Below, one piece after another: positions 1 through 12,655 of a stretch of DNA of 64,000 nt (the stretch's first letter is position 1; the number at the start of each line of letters is the position of its first letter). Position numbers and translations under genes: made by a program. Source of the DNA: Vanilla planifolia. Lineage: Eukaryota; Streptophyta; Magnoliopsida; Asparagales; Orchidaceae. The notes beneath the pieces were generated by a model. The model had not been told where the DNA came from and ran no database searches. It saw only the letters and a program-made list of their open reading frames with translations. The stretch spans positions 9,381,653 through 9,445,652 of the forward strand of contig CM043868.1 in NCBI GenBank assembly GCA_023846275.1. Direction: 5' to 3'.

Positions 1-1790
1 GTATAATAATCTTCTTAACTTTATTAGGATTTTGTCCTTGAAATCTAGATAACAACTCTTAGAATAAGACAAACTTCACTTTTCACTTCTAGGTGGTCTT
101 TTGGACATTCTAGCCATTTCAAATGACCATAAACACTAGTAGATTTTAACTTCCTAGCTATGTAGTATAACACTCCAAAATACACAACTACTTTGGGTAA
201 GACATGCCTGCTTATAATTGAAGATCTTCAAGTTCTGCTAATAAACATGCAATGTATTTAGCATGTATTTTTCTTTATTACATGCATAAAAACCTCATGT
301 TTCCCAAATTAGTGCCTTTGGCAATTGATGTTTATATGTCGTTAAACTTATCTTCTTTATAGTCTAGTAGGGTCCATTATACTAGGGCCACAAAAATGAA
401 AGAATTTCCAATAGCCCTTATATTAGGCTAACCTTTAGGAATATCTTGTGCCCATGCTCAAAACTAGCCAATTTATGCTTACTAACAAGGTACTTCTTCT
501 ATGATAGTCTATTCCTCAATCTCCTCAGTAGACATCTTTATGGATTGAGATCCAAAAGCTTATTTGGACTCTCTTTGTTCTCAACACAATGATAACTTAT
601 AGTGTCAACCATATAAAGCCACATAATGTTCCATGTTAATGGCTAATTGGTGGCTATTATTATACTTAAATTCAAGTAATGGCAAATGTTTGAACCTATT
701 TGAGTAAGACTACACATTTAATCTTGAAAGATTCTCCAAAGGTGAAGTTATCTTCCAAATTTCTTATTAGTATAAATGTAATAAGCTATACTAAATATGA
801 TTTTTTATTAATACTAATGGTTTGACAAAAATATTTCTTAAGCTAAAATGTAAACTTTGCGTCGTAGTTCGAAATGATCACACTGGGTGCCTATGTTATA
901 GTGAGTTGAGCTCATCCAATAAATGAACATGGATACTAAGTGAGTTGAATCAGGCTACTAAGTGTTGAACTGCCAATTAATCATGAGTTCGACTAAAATA
1001 AACCACATTCACTCTCCGTAATATCTCATAAGCATGGATCCAAGGGCTCATGTCTCTATTCAAAATATTAAGATTATCTTGCACAATTAGGGTATCCTAC
1101 AAAGTTAGAATCCTCTTCTATGTGTTAGCAACAAAATTTAACCCAACAAAACAACCTTTACAAACCAACTCTATATCTTTATGCATAAAAACATGAGGAT
1201 CTATTTATTGTCCCCAAAAACAAACTAAGTCAACTAAGTTTAACACTCTCATCTAAACCTTCTTCTCCTAACAAATAATCACCACACTATGTTGGGTCAT
1301 CTAATCCATACCTAATATAATTTCAAACTCAACAATAGGGACACAATGAACTCATTCTTAAAGCTATGGTTGAGAATAACTATATGACCAAGAACTATAA
1401 ATCTAGATGATATCTTATCTCCAAAATGCAATTTCATTACCATTGGTGATACACCTAGTTTTGTCCTCATTTTTCTCTAAAGATTACTCAATAAAAATCA
1501 CGATGAACTTGTGCCAAGGTGGATAATAAATCTAATATTATCAAATAAAGGCATACCATTGATTACATTGGATGTCTTAGATTCCTATTATTAGGTAAAA
1601 GCATAAATGTGTGGTTATCCATATGGAGGGACTCTCACTTAACTAATATTCTACATTCTTCTCTATTCCTTTAGGATAGTTTTCTTTTTGATGTTTAAGC
1701 TTCAAATAGTTAACTAGACATCTTTTCCTTGGATTTATAAGCACCTCTACCACTTGCCACAACACTTATATTGATGAGCTTGATCTATGG
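1..1790. other. AT-rich stretch without a recognisable gene
   Basis: All frames are dense with stop codons and I recognise no conserved motif. It lies just upstream of a copia RNase H remnant, so it may be eroded copia sequence, but I could not match it to the better preserved copy at 5.7-9.6 kb. Confidence 0.5.
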
Positions 1791-1794
1791 GCTT

Positions 1795-2212
1795 TGTTGC
1801 TTAAGTGTTTTGGATCAAATAATAGCTAATAGACTATGGTTTAGAATTTACCTAATTTCAAATATTCTATGATAACTCCAGTGTCATCTATCTTTTAAAG
1901 GACCTTACACAACCTTCTAAACAATAATATTGATTTGAGTCATCATTTCATAAGAGAATGTATCAAGAAGAAAGAAATTTAATTATCTTTTATTCCATCT
2001 TTTGCTTAGTTAGCTAATATTTTCACTAATTTGATACTTCGAAAGCTTTTTCATAAACTTACAATATGCATTGTTTTAGGGGGAATACAAATTCAAGGAG
2101 ACCTTACATTAAAATCTCTATCATTTTTTATCATTAAGTTATTGTATTATTTGATATTCATATACATTATATTTTCTTTATTGTTAGTTTTATAATCATC
2201 AAGGGGAAGACT
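1795..2212 (+). pseudogene. Copia (Sirevirus-like) RNase H tail and polypurine tract
   Basis: This segment is clearly similar to 9418-9650 joined to 12656-12911, which is the RNase H end and 3' untranslated part of the downstream copia element. Shared landmarks are the stretch beginning TTTGGATCAAATA, a run ending TTTATTCCATCTTTT, and a purine-rich tract TTAGGGGGAA. Near 2196-2210 there is ATCATCAAGGGGAAGA, which resembles the polypurine tract that precedes the 3' LTR in Sireviruses. The frame is destroyed by stops. It sits directly before an LTR that is itself followed by a PBS, so it appears to be the 3' end of one copy joined head to tail with the next. Confidence 0.65.
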
Positions 2213-5200
2213 TTTTAGTACTCAAGGCTGTTGATCACAAAACTAAGTTGTGTAGTACTAACACAGGGCCACATTTGTGTAAATTCAACTTTGTATCTAA
2301 TAGATGCTAGTTAAGAATTTGAGCAAAGATTTAAGGCTTGAAGAAGATGAACATTGAGAAACTTTGCTCTTGGTGCTTTAATTTTTTATTTATAAAACTT
2401 AAGATAGTTTCATTGGTGTGGCTAAACCACAAATAGCTAAACTATACTACCCAAGATTTTGGTTAGCATATTTATTCTTTATCCTTTAAGGTTGTGGCAC
2501 TGAAGATCATCACTTTATTCCATGCATCATGCTTTTGAAAAAAGAAAAATATAATTTTACTTTTTTATGAGTCAAATTCACATATTAAAGATTAAAAATA
2601 TAGTCTTAAAAAATTTATGTTCAGAATTTAGTTTACCTTTGATTCATATTATATGAAGCTTGCACAATACATGTACATTCATTTTTTTCCTCTTAATTTT
2701 TGTGTTTTGGTTCATATCAACTGCTTACAATTATATTTTCGATATAGCAACGATCTTATAGACTCAAGTTGTTATTCAACTGCTATATGTCGTACAATAT
2801 AAACTTTTTGTGACACATGTGTACGATCCAATAACAGTTAAATTATCTTTTGTGCTTATAGTGCAATACTAATGCAATCATTGTGTCATTATAGTATGTC
2901 TCAATTTGTTTTTTTATTGTCATACAAATTTCATTTATCATACTTGTAGAGACTTGAATTATATGGATCAGTGTCATACATGTATGACATATTTATCATA
3001 TAAGTGCATGATTAAACTCTTAAGATTTCACTAAGTACTTGGATAATCTATGCATTAGACTAATATGATTAGTTTTAAAACCAAAAGTTTATGTATTTTT
3101 TAGATTCATTATTATTGTACTATAAAAATAATAATATTATATCAATATGTTTAGTTGTTAAGGTTTTTTATGAAAGTATTAGGACGATCTATGCATAAGA
3201 GTAGTACAATTAGTGTTAAAGCTATTAATTTACACATTTTTTGAATTTTTTTGTATGATAATGATAATAATATCACATTAATACATTCAATTATTAAGAA
3301 TTTTAATAGATATATTAGGATGATTTACAATTGAACTAATATGCCAAGTTTTGTACACTTTTTCACCAGTGTACAAATAAAATTGTGTATATCGATGTTT
3401 AGCCAGATGTTGTCCTCTTAATTATTGCATGAAGAGAAACAAGTTGAGAAACATTGGGTTCATTATAGAAAGAAGGTTATGAGCACTAGAAGTATAAGAG
3501 AGCAAAAGAGAGAGGGATTGAAATATAATTGTAGCTATTAATACATATTGTGTGAGTGCAATGATGTACATTATATGGTATTATTAGCTTTAACAAATGA
3601 AGGAAATGGGTCATAAGGAGACAACACTGGGTTCTATGGGGTATATTAAACATGTCATATTACATGATTTCTAGGTAATATTTGCACTTAAGAACTAAGC
3701 TATTGTTGAATAATTAAGCTACTCATACAATAACAATTCATACTTGTACAATGTGTTAGCCATTTATTCACCCTAATATAATGACATGGATATTAGCTAC
3801 ATATAGTACAATTAAACATATTTTATGGTCATACCAATACTATTATGGAAATCATATTTGATGATCCTTCAGTGACTTAAAGATAAAGAGTGAGTTAAGT
3901 TAGGTTTAGGATCACACGTGTATGATGTATGGAATCATATGGTATGATAAGGATAAGATTTAATCAATCTATTAGATGGGTCAATTAAAAGGAGTGAATA
4001 GGGATCTTAATTGGAATATCATATACAACTCAGTTGATTGTATTAAATAATCAGTCAAAGCTATGATAAATGGCTAAGTCTAGAGAGAGAAGAGATTACT
4101 ATCATACTTATATGTTGAGTAACAACATATGATACAATGTCTTAGTGATAGAGTAATAATGGAAACACTTAGAATGTCAAAAGAGGTCACACTGTGAAAA
4201 GAAGTAATAATGAATAAATCATAAGAAATGATGGGATTATCATAGTATGGTTAATTAATAAGATAGCCATATGAAAATGTAGTATAGAAATCATATGATA
4301 TAACATGTACTGCATAATCAATGAATAATAAGAACTATGCTAAAGTAGTGTTGGATCATATGATACAATTCAAAGGCTATATGAATAATAGAGCACTAGT
4401 TTTGAAAATTATGTGACACAATACTAAGATCATATAAGTATAATATAGCTTAATATGCTTATTTATTCATCAAATTGTATTATATGATGGGAAACTATAT
4501 ATGTATAATCTAGAGTAGCAACATAAGGGCTTAAAATAAACTAACATGATTTTAATTGCTGACTAAACATGTCACACATAGAGTATATGTTTGCCATTGC
4601 ATATACATGGCCTAACAAGAAGTCAAGGAATGGTTAAGATTAGTGAAAGAAGCCAACTCTCAAATTTAGGTAGTTAAAATCATGTAACTATGACATAAAT
4701 AGACTTGCAAATTATTTTTTGTATTCTCTATAAAATAACGTTTTTCTCATATTATCTTTTGTTAAAGCATCAAGAATATTATATTGATTTTAACATATCT
4801 TTTTAGTAATGATGTTATTATTTATTTATTTTCATATTTTAAATCATGTTCTTATTTATATCTTATTTCTTTATGACATTGTATATCAAGTATATATACT
4901 TATAACATAATGAAAAATGAAGATTCTTCTTATTAATAGATAATATATCAACTATATTAAAAATTGTGAACTTAGATCCTATGAATGAAGATTCTTCTTA
5001 TTAATAGAGATAGTGGTTGGTCTTTCATGGATCTTTATAATATATGGATTTATATAGACTTGTTACAATATTTATTTATAGATTGCATTATTTATAAAAA
5101 TATTTATAATAACAAAATTTATTTTAAACTTTTATTTAGAATATGTGACAAAGGAATTATAATTGGATTTAGTGTTATTATCAAGTCTCCCCCTAAAATG

Positions 5201-5665
5201 TTGAGGTGGAGCCATATTACATTGAAACACATATAATTCTATATGTCCTCTCTTCACTTGCATTTTCTATTTTCTTCCATTTTTCTTAATTTTGATTGCT
5301 GCATTAGTTTATAAAATGTAATCTTCAGTATGTTCTTTTTGTTGTATCCAACATGTTGTTCCTTTTAAGTGTTAAATGTGTTAATGATTATTAAAGCCTT
5401 AATTTTGTTTATAAATTTATGAATTAAATTGAAGATTTTCAAGCTCTAAACTTAAGTTTTCTTTCAATTGTTCATAGCTTAATATAGTTCTCACTATTCT
5501 TAATTCTTACTTCACATTTTGCCACTTTTGGTTTTCTATTTTATACTTAAGTTTATTTAATTAAAATTAATCTTTCAATTAAAAAATTTGTCATAAAAAG
5601 ATTTAAGTTTTTAAGCAGTACAATTCCACCATTCTTGTAACTTTTATCCTTCATAGTTTATATCA
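2213..5665 (+). repeat. Long copia LTR (5' LTR of the Sirevirus-like element)
   Basis: The left edge is placed just after the purine tract, where the sequence resembles TGTTAGTACTCAAGG with the TG eroded to TT. The right edge is the CA of TTTATATCA, immediately before a tRNA-Met-type PBS. Its first ~1.2 kb is similar to 12912-14100 (the other LTR), and its last ~1.35 kb is similar to ~24460-27037 (LTR of a second copia copy). About 3.4 kb is long for a copia LTR, so it may contain insertions. A short direct duplication (GAAGATTCTTCTTATTAATA) occurs near 4919 and 4986. An 83-codon open frame at 4985-5236 lies inside the LTR and is not considered a gene. Confidence 0.65.
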
Positions 5666-5682
5666 AGTGATATCTGAGTAAG
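5666..5682 (+). other. tRNA-Met-type primer-binding site of the copia element
   Basis: AGTGATATCTGAGTAAG directly follows the LTR end TATATCA. It is a diverged form of TGGTATCAGAG, the complement of the initiator tRNA-Met 3' end used by most plant LTR retrotransposons. The second copy at 27038 (AGTGGTATCAAAGTAAG) is closer to consensus and supports the call. Confidence 0.65.
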
Positions 5683-5759
5683 ATTCTATCAGTAGAAAAA
5701 AATTTTTAAGACAAGATCTTATGACTCAAGCATGTGTCCAAGATAATACTATTCTGAGT

Positions 5760-6730
5760 GAAGGAACTTCCTCCCATTGGCCACCTTTGTTTAAAGGTGA
5801 GTATTGTGTATACTAGAAGAATAGAATATGCTTAGTTTTAGAACTATCAATTTAAAAGTTTAGGATATTGTTGAACAACTTTTAAGATTTATCATAGATG
5901 TTGTAAATGGTGAGATTGTGAGAAAACTATCACTAAACTTATAGATGATGAAAGGCTTAAGGTGCAATTAAATTGCCAAGCTATGAACATTTTATGCTAT
6001 GGGCTGAGTGCTTGTAAGTACAATAAAATTTCAAGTTTAAAGCATGTAGATGAGAACTAGCCAAAACTTGAAGTAACTTATGAAGGTACTTCACAAGTTA
6101 AGAAAACTACAATCAATATACTAATCCGCAAGTATGAACTATTTTGTATGGATTCTAGTGAAAATATTAAAACCATATTTGTATGCTTTACAAACATAAT
6201 AAATGATCTATCTCACCTTGGAAGGAAGTTCTCTATTAGCAAAGGACATTTCTACTATGTCCTTTGATGAGTAATTGGGTGAGCCCCTAACCAATGAATT
6301 AGAACTTGATAAAAGAAAAGATGAGGGGATATAATCAAAGGTAGAGAAGAGAAAGAAAAAGGAAGGACCAATTGGAAGTGCATGAAATACAATAAATAGC
6401 TACTCTATACTTAATACAAATGAAAGATAATGAAAATTACATGAGTTTGTGTGAACATTTGAAAGAAAAGAGTGTAGTTAGCTACAAGAAGTGAAACTTG
6501 TAAGAGATGAGATTGTTTCATTAATAATAAAAATACCTTGCTAAATCAAGAGCTAAATGATTTAAAAAAATATGCATGCTCATTAAATAAAAGCTATTCA
6601 TAAAATAAATTGTGCTAAAGTTCATGTTGTCAGAATTTAACATAAAGCTACTTGTAATTATTGTATGAAGATAGTCCATATTACTTCATTTAGTAAAATC
6701 AAGAATTATGTGAATGAAAACCAAATTTAT
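5760..6730 (+). pseudogene. Copia gag remnant
   Basis: The translated plus strand contains a start-region block resembling FKGxxYxxWK and, near 6060-6220, the peptide KLEVTYEGTSQVKKTTINI followed by YELFCMDSSENIKT and a FTxIINxLxxLGR-like block. This is the conserved order of Ty1/copia (UBN2-type) gag proteins, which form the virus-like particle. Numerous in-frame stops and frame changes mean no capsid protein can be made. A related and equally broken copy lies at 27100-27570. Confidence is high that it is copia gag and moderate on its exact ends. Confidence 0.7.
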
Positions 6731-6799
6731 GTTGGTTAGAAAAAAGATGGGATAACTTATATTAATTCTATGATAAGTGAGCCCAAACTGTTTGGATCC

Positions 6800-9656
6800 T
6801 TAAAACTAAGTTATGAGCTTATTTTGTAGGCATGCTAACTTTAAAAGACCTTAGAAGGTATGTGGTATTTAGACAATGGGTGTTTTAGACATATGTTTGG
6901 TGATGCATAACTATTCATGCACTTAAAAGCTTAAGATAGAGGTGAGGTTACCCTGGGAGATTATTCTAAGAAGAAAGTTATTATAATTAGAATAATGGGC
7001 AACTCTCAAACATTTATTAAGATGTTCCTAGTGGTGAAAAATCTAAGATACAATTTACATAGTATCAGTCAACTTTGTGACTCAAATTTTGCTATTATAT
7101 GTAGTAAAAATTAATTCATTATCAGTAGAAATATTATTCCATAATGAGTGCACTTAGGAAAGGAAATATCTATGTTTTAAATTTAAATATGGTTAGCAAT
7201 AAAAATCTAGAATGCCTTTATTTACAAGATAATAGTTCTTTTTTATGACATAGAATGATGATTAGTCAACTAAGACTTCCTTTAACAAATTTCTTAAGTA
7301 TGACTTAGAGGTCTCTTGAACGTCCACTGTAATAGTGAACACTTTTTGAAACACGTCAATTTGAAAAACAAATAAAACTAGTTTCAAACCTATTAATGAG
7401 AATTCAACCAATATGCCTGTAGATATCTTTCACTTAGATCTATTTATTCTATTTAGCTTAGAGTATTGGTGGAAGCAGATATGGCTTAATGATTATAATT
7501 GATTTTACCAAATTCAGTTGGATCTTAATTGCAAGAAAGGCGGTGACATGTTTGACAAGGTTGTGAAGTTGATCTTTCGAGTCTAAAAAGAACTTGATCT
7601 CAACCTAGTTTTAATTAGAGATGATAATAGAGAAGAGTTCAAGAATGAATTGTTTGCTAAATTCTATAAAGGACATGGAGTGTTGCTTACCTTATCATCA
7701 CATAAAATTTCCTAATAGAATGGTGTAGTTGAGAGAAAGAATAGATTTGTTTTAGATGCTACAAGATGTATATTGAATGAATATAATGTTCTTAAGTGTT
7801 TCTTGAAAGAGGCAATCAACACTACTTGTTATGTTTTGAATAGAGACATTAGTAGATCCTTATTAAATGTTTTTTCAAATGAGTGTTACATAATAAGAAG
7901 CCTAAGATATCACATCTGCATGTATTTAGGTGTAAGTGTTATATGTTGAATATTGAGAAGAGTTTTTTTGATGCAATGTGTGATGAAGGAATTTTTGTTT
8001 GAAATTTATCTAACATCTAAGCTTTTAGAATTCACAACAAAGGATCTCTGGTTATTGAGGAGTTGATTCATATAAATTTTGATGCAACTCCCATTAGAGC
8101 ATCTTATAGTCAATCTTAATCAGATTTGTTAGATGAATTAGAGGAACTTTGTATTCAAGATGATCAGTTAGATTAGGAAAAGTAAGTGACTTTAATAGAA
8201 GATTAAAATAGAAATAAAAGGAAATGGAGATTTTCTAAGGATCAACTAAATGAGATAGTTGTTGGAGATGTAAAGGAGCAAGAAAGACAAAGTTCATTTA
8301 ATGATGCAACCTTTATACCATAGTTTGGACCTACATTTGTTGGAATGAATGAAGAGCTAAATCAATTCGAGAAAAATTAGGTATGGGAGCTATTGGCTTG
8401 TCTCAGTGATCAAACTATAGCCAGCATAAAATGAGTATTCAAAGTACTTTCGATGAAAATGAAAGTCATTTAAAATAAGCCTAGATTAGTCACAAAAGGA
8501 TATTGTTAGATTGAAGGAATAAACGTATGTGAAACTTCTTTCCTATTGTAAGGCTTGTAGCTTTTAGAATTTTTCTTGCATATGCATTCCATAAGGGATT
8601 TTAGTTATACTAAATGGATGTTATGAGTTCTTTCTTAAAAACAATAGAAATGAGAAAATCTATGTTAAATATCCCCCAATATGTGAAGTACATGATAAGG
8701 AGGATCATGTTTATAAGCTTAAGAAGGATTTTTATGGACTAAAAAAATCTCGAATAGCTTCATATGAAAGGTTGTGCTTTTTTCTTACTTCAAATAATTT
8801 TGTTAGAGGCAAGGAAGAAAACACTTCATTTATTCAAAATTTAGATAAAAGTTAGCTTTTATGCCCAGTGTATGGTGGTGAATATAATTTTTGGAGCTAC
8901 TATTGAAGAGTTGAGCAAGAAATTTGCAAAATGTTTTATTAGGGCTTTAGTTTAAGAAAACTAGTTATAAAATTTTTATTTCTCAAACAAAATTTTACTA
9001 GAATTGCCAAGAAAATTAAGCTTTGTGAGCATGAAGGAGAAAGATACCTATTGGAATGAACATCAGATTAGACAAAGATAAAACTAGAAAGCCTATAGAT
9101 GCAACATTATTTAGAGGAATGAATTGATCTCTATTCTTTCATGCAACAAGTAGACCACAATTAGAAGTTATTAAGCATATCTTTAAGCATCTTGTTTGCA
9201 TTAAGTCTTTAGGTTTGTGATATCTTATATTTAAGGTTGGATTTGACTTAATAGTATAAATAAATTCTAATTTTACTAGTAGTATGAGTAATTGGAGAGT
9301 AACTCCAATGTATGTGCCATTCAATTAGTGGTTCACTAATTTCATGACCTAGTAGAAAAAAATTGTGTTGCATTATCAACAAGTAAGTTTGAATATATTT
9401 CTAGAGGAAGCTGTGTTGCTTAGGTTATTTGGATCAAATATTAATTGATAGAGTATGGTTTAGAATTTATCCAAATTCTAGTATTCTATGATAATTTTGA
9501 TGATATTTATCTTTCAAAGAACCTTATGCAAAATTCAAAAACTAAGCAAATTGAGTTGAGATATATATTTTATTAGAGAACATATCTAGAGGAAAGAAAT
9601 TTAGCTATCTTTTATTCCATCTTTTTCTTAGTTAGTTGATATTTTCATTAAGTTAT
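6800..9656 (+). pseudogene. Copia pol remnant: protease, integrase, RT, RNase H
   Basis: Fragments in canonical copia order are visible across changing frames. The protease region has WYLDNGCFRHM (~6865) and LRYNLHSISQLCDSNF (~7045). A GAG-pre-integrase block has HRMMISQLRLPLTNFLS (~7250). The integrase starts near 7415 (FHLDLF) and continues through a V-D-DFT-like block. RT has WELL (~8385), an AYAFHKGF block and MDVMSSFL (~8575-8640), and an LKKDFYGLKK-like block (~8720). The RNase H region has RPQLEVIKHIFKHL (~9150) and an ALGSC-like block with WIK (~9400-9440). The reading frame breaks repeatedly. The last RNase H part is displaced beyond the solo LTR insertion and resumes at 12656. Confidence 0.75.
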
Positions 9657-10986
9657 TGTTATTACCGGTAAAATATTATATGTTTAATCTTCAATAATTC
9701 AATTGTGGCTTGGATGATTTCAGATCGACAGTAGGATGAGCCAGGAGCTCAATTGGAGGCTGTTGGAATTTCTGAAATTTTCTTGGGATTTTTCGGAGCA
9801 CCGAGGAAATTTTTTAGTAATTTTCCCTGTTTAATTGGATTTTTGGAAATTCGAAAATCTATTTAAATCGGTCCATTAGATTTTTAAACTGGAATTTGGT
9901 TTTTACCACACGTGAACCGGACTGGAGCGGTTCAGCGAAGGCGGGGGCGGTTCGCCGAGTGCGTTTGCACGTGTGGTTGGATAAGCCGCGGATAAGCGGA
10001 TCGGACGGACGAGAACAGCGGTGAAGATTAACCGGTTGATCGGGGTTAAGCGGCGTTATTAGAAGGTCAACCGGCGCTTAATGGGTTCTTAACGAGTTAT
10101 TACCGGTTTAAGCGGGGTATTTAACCGAAACTGTTCGGCTGTTAGGGTTTCGAGCGGTGGCCGGAGACGAAGTGTTCGCGGCGAACGGCGATACTTTCCG
10201 ACAGCCTTTCAAGGGGCTTTTTGTACCTGGAGGTTCGCGGGACCGAGGAGAATCGATTGGTACCGGTTTCGTTCGGGAGGAGCAGCGGTTGGTCGCGTGC
10301 GAGCTTCACCGTCGCCGGAGAAGAAAGGTAGGAAATTCAGATTTAAATTAGTTATTTAGCAAATTAAAAATATGGATTATTTTGCAAATAGCTACCGGAG
10401 CATGCGGATTGTGGTTTTTGGAATTGATTAATGCAAATTATTGATTTTAGCATTTTAGGGTTTTCGGAAAATTATACCCGCCGAATTCGGAAATTTTACC
10501 GAGCATGTGATGATTCGATTATGTGCTTTAATCATGTTAAGATAGTATCAAATGCTGAAATTTGTTTAATTTCATAGATTGTTAAAATGGGGATCAGATG
10601 AAACTTCGGCGGAAATTTTGATTGAACCTTAGAAATTAGTGGCATTATTGAAACATTAGGATAGTACGAATATCGGATTTTGTTTCTCCTTGATCTCGGT
10701 CGCCGGAAATCGACGGGGGAAACGGAATTTTCCCGGAGGAATCGTCGGCTAGGGTTTCGCGGGCGCCGGGCGGAGGAAGGAGATGGATTAGATTAATTAC
10801 GGTTTAGTTAATTAAGTAATTGTAATTATTCAATATTTATTAATAATTAAATGCTAAACGTCGGCTGGAAATTTGGATTAAATATTCGGCCGGTGGGTTC
10901 TCGATTCAGCGCGAAGACCCGAACCGGTGGCGAGATCCGGTTCAGGAGATTCGGCGCGGACGATCGGCGCGGCGCGGAGGAAAATT

Positions 10987-11140
10987 TAATTTCGGAAATT
11001 AATCCGAATTTTCGGAAAAAGGATATATGTGGAATTTAAATTTTAATTCGGAAATTAATTCGAATTTTCAGAAAAAGGATATATGTGGAATTTAAATTTT
11101 ATTCGGAAAATTATTCCGAATTTCGGAAAATGGATAAAGG
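10987..11140. repeat. ~56-bp tandem repeat inside the solo LTR, about 2.7 copies
   Basis: Units begin near 10987, 11044 and 11100. Each contains TTCGGAAATTAAT-like sequence followed by AAAAAGGATATATGTGGAAT in the first two units; the third is diverged and partial. The motif is AT-rich with repeated TTCGGAAA half-palindromes. Confidence 0.8.
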
Positions 11141-11500
11141 GCGGAAATTGATTTTGGAATTTAAAAATTTCCTGAAGTGAGAAAAAGGTGATTTTTGGAA
11201 ATCACATAGCCAAGTTGAAATTGACTGTTGGAAATTATCCATAAATTCAGTGCAGCTGGATTAGTTGGAAGGAAGTGTGACACTTGGGTAAGTACTACCA
11301 GAATAGTCAGAATTTTGGTACCGTTTGTGTTGCTTGGATGGCAATGGCATGGTTTGAGTCAGTTTACTCAGTGTTGGCATATTTCACGGATTGGCATATT
11401 GGACCGGACTACTATAGACCCTATATGATGTTTTAGGGTAGTTGTGGTAGGTAACTGTGCGGTTCAGACTTAGCTTCCACAGTATACATGTGACTGGTAG

Positions 11501-11800
11501 GCGCCATGCGTGTTTCGAGATGGGCGTATCCCACTAGCATGCTACCTGGAACCCCAGGCTAGGTTGTGATGCGTGTTTCAAGATGGGCAATCCCACTGGC
11601 ATGCTTTGCCTAGGCGCCATGCGTGTTTCGAGATGGGCAATCCCACTGGCATGCTACATAGACGCTGAGGTGTCGGGTGCTAGGCGTTATGATGCGTGTT
11701 TCGAGATGGGTGTATCCCACTGGCATGCTTTGCCTAAGCGCCATGCATGTTTCGAGATGGGCGATCCCACTGGCATGCTACCTGGAAGCCCAGAGGAGAG
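11501..11800. repeat. Minisatellite inside the solo LTR, five core units
   Basis: The core GCGTGTTTCGAGATGGGC, followed by a variable 2-3 bases, ATCCCACTGGCATGCT, starts at 11508, 11571, 11621, 11694 and 11745. Spacings of 63, 50, 73 and 51 bases show alternating linkers: one type reads TTTGCCTA(A/G)GCGCCAT, the other begins TACCTGGA or TACATAGA. The true repeat is therefore a dimer of roughly 115-125 bp. Within each core, GATGGG and CCCAC flank a short loop and could pair. Confidence 0.9.
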
Positions 11801-12655
11801 CTACTCTGGTGTGACTGGGGTGACTGTGGTTGGTCGGAGTCTGGAACTGATAGTGCCTTTCCACCATACATTGTTATGCTGTATTCCTATACTCTTGCTA
11901 TTATCCTTCTCTTGCATGTGAGTTTTACTAGCTGTCTTTCCTACTGGGCGTAGCTCATTCCTTTATTATCTATATTTTTCCAGCGGCTCGGCAGACTTGA
12001 CGCCACCCAGATTAGGTGGGATCGTGGTCAGCAGGCTAGTGGAGGATATCTGATCTGTGATTTCTGAGACATTTTGGTTAATGTGATTGATGCTATTGGA
12101 TGTATTCAGTGAGACTATTATTCTTATGTCAGGTATTGTGTGAGGATGAATCTGACTTATGTATCTGGTTGGATGATGTTGCACTTGTTGGACTTGGATC
12201 TTATTCTTGTGATGTAGTTTCTATTCACTGTCTTACTTATTGTTTTGGTGCTATAGTGTGTGGAGTGCTATATTTATATATTTATTCTGTGGATGTTATA
12301 TATTTTTTTTTGATGGTGAGGTCATTACATGACTATGGAACTTACCGTGGGGGTTCAGACTTCTATTAGATCGATTCTCCTATCGGTATGGGATAAGAGT
12401 ATTGGGTCTAGTAGGAGTAACATTGCGCGAGTCCATCTGTTAATTCAGGAGTCATGAATCCTGAGTTGACGGTGTACCCGGGAGATGGGATCCACATTGT
12501 TAAGGAAAGTAGGTGTGTAATGATGTGTTATATCCTATGTTTTTCGTAGGCTACTCAGGTTGGTATGGGACGATCTGAGCTGTCTATATGTAAAAAAAGA
12601 AAAAAAAAATGTATGCAAAAAGATCAGCCTAGGAAAAATGGGGTGTAACAGTTAT

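Larger units (their letters stand above)
9657..12650. mobile_element. Solo LTR (~3 kb), CpG-rich, with intact 5-bp target-site duplication
   Basis: The insertion starts TGTTATTACC and ends GGGGTGTAACA, giving TGTTA...TAACA termini. It is bounded by GTTAT at 9652-9656 and GTTAT at 12651-12655. Removing it together with one GTTAT restores the copia RNase H tail. No gag or pol motif occurs inside and there is no second internal LTR, so a solo LTR is the simplest reading; a non-autonomous element without coding capacity is the alternative. It is far richer in G+C and CpG than its surroundings, which suggests a younger age. It carries two internal tandem repeats (10987-11140 and 11501-11800). Reverse-complemented, it begins TGTTACACCCC, a start common in plant Ty3/gypsy LTRs, so a minus-strand gypsy origin is possible. 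The short open frames at 10157, 10851, 11228, 11583 and 12100 fall inside it and are not gene calls. Confidence 0.85.

Noticed and set aside
4985..5236. 83-codon open frame considered as a gene
   Set aside because: It falls within the copia LTR and is not conserved as an open frame in the homologous LTR at 26.3-26.5 kb.
10157..11953. Several short open frames (60-112 codons) in the GC-rich block, considered as small genes
   Set aside because: They lie inside the solo LTR, some run through the minisatellite, overlap in different frames, and have no recognisable domain. Their openness follows from higher GC and repetition.
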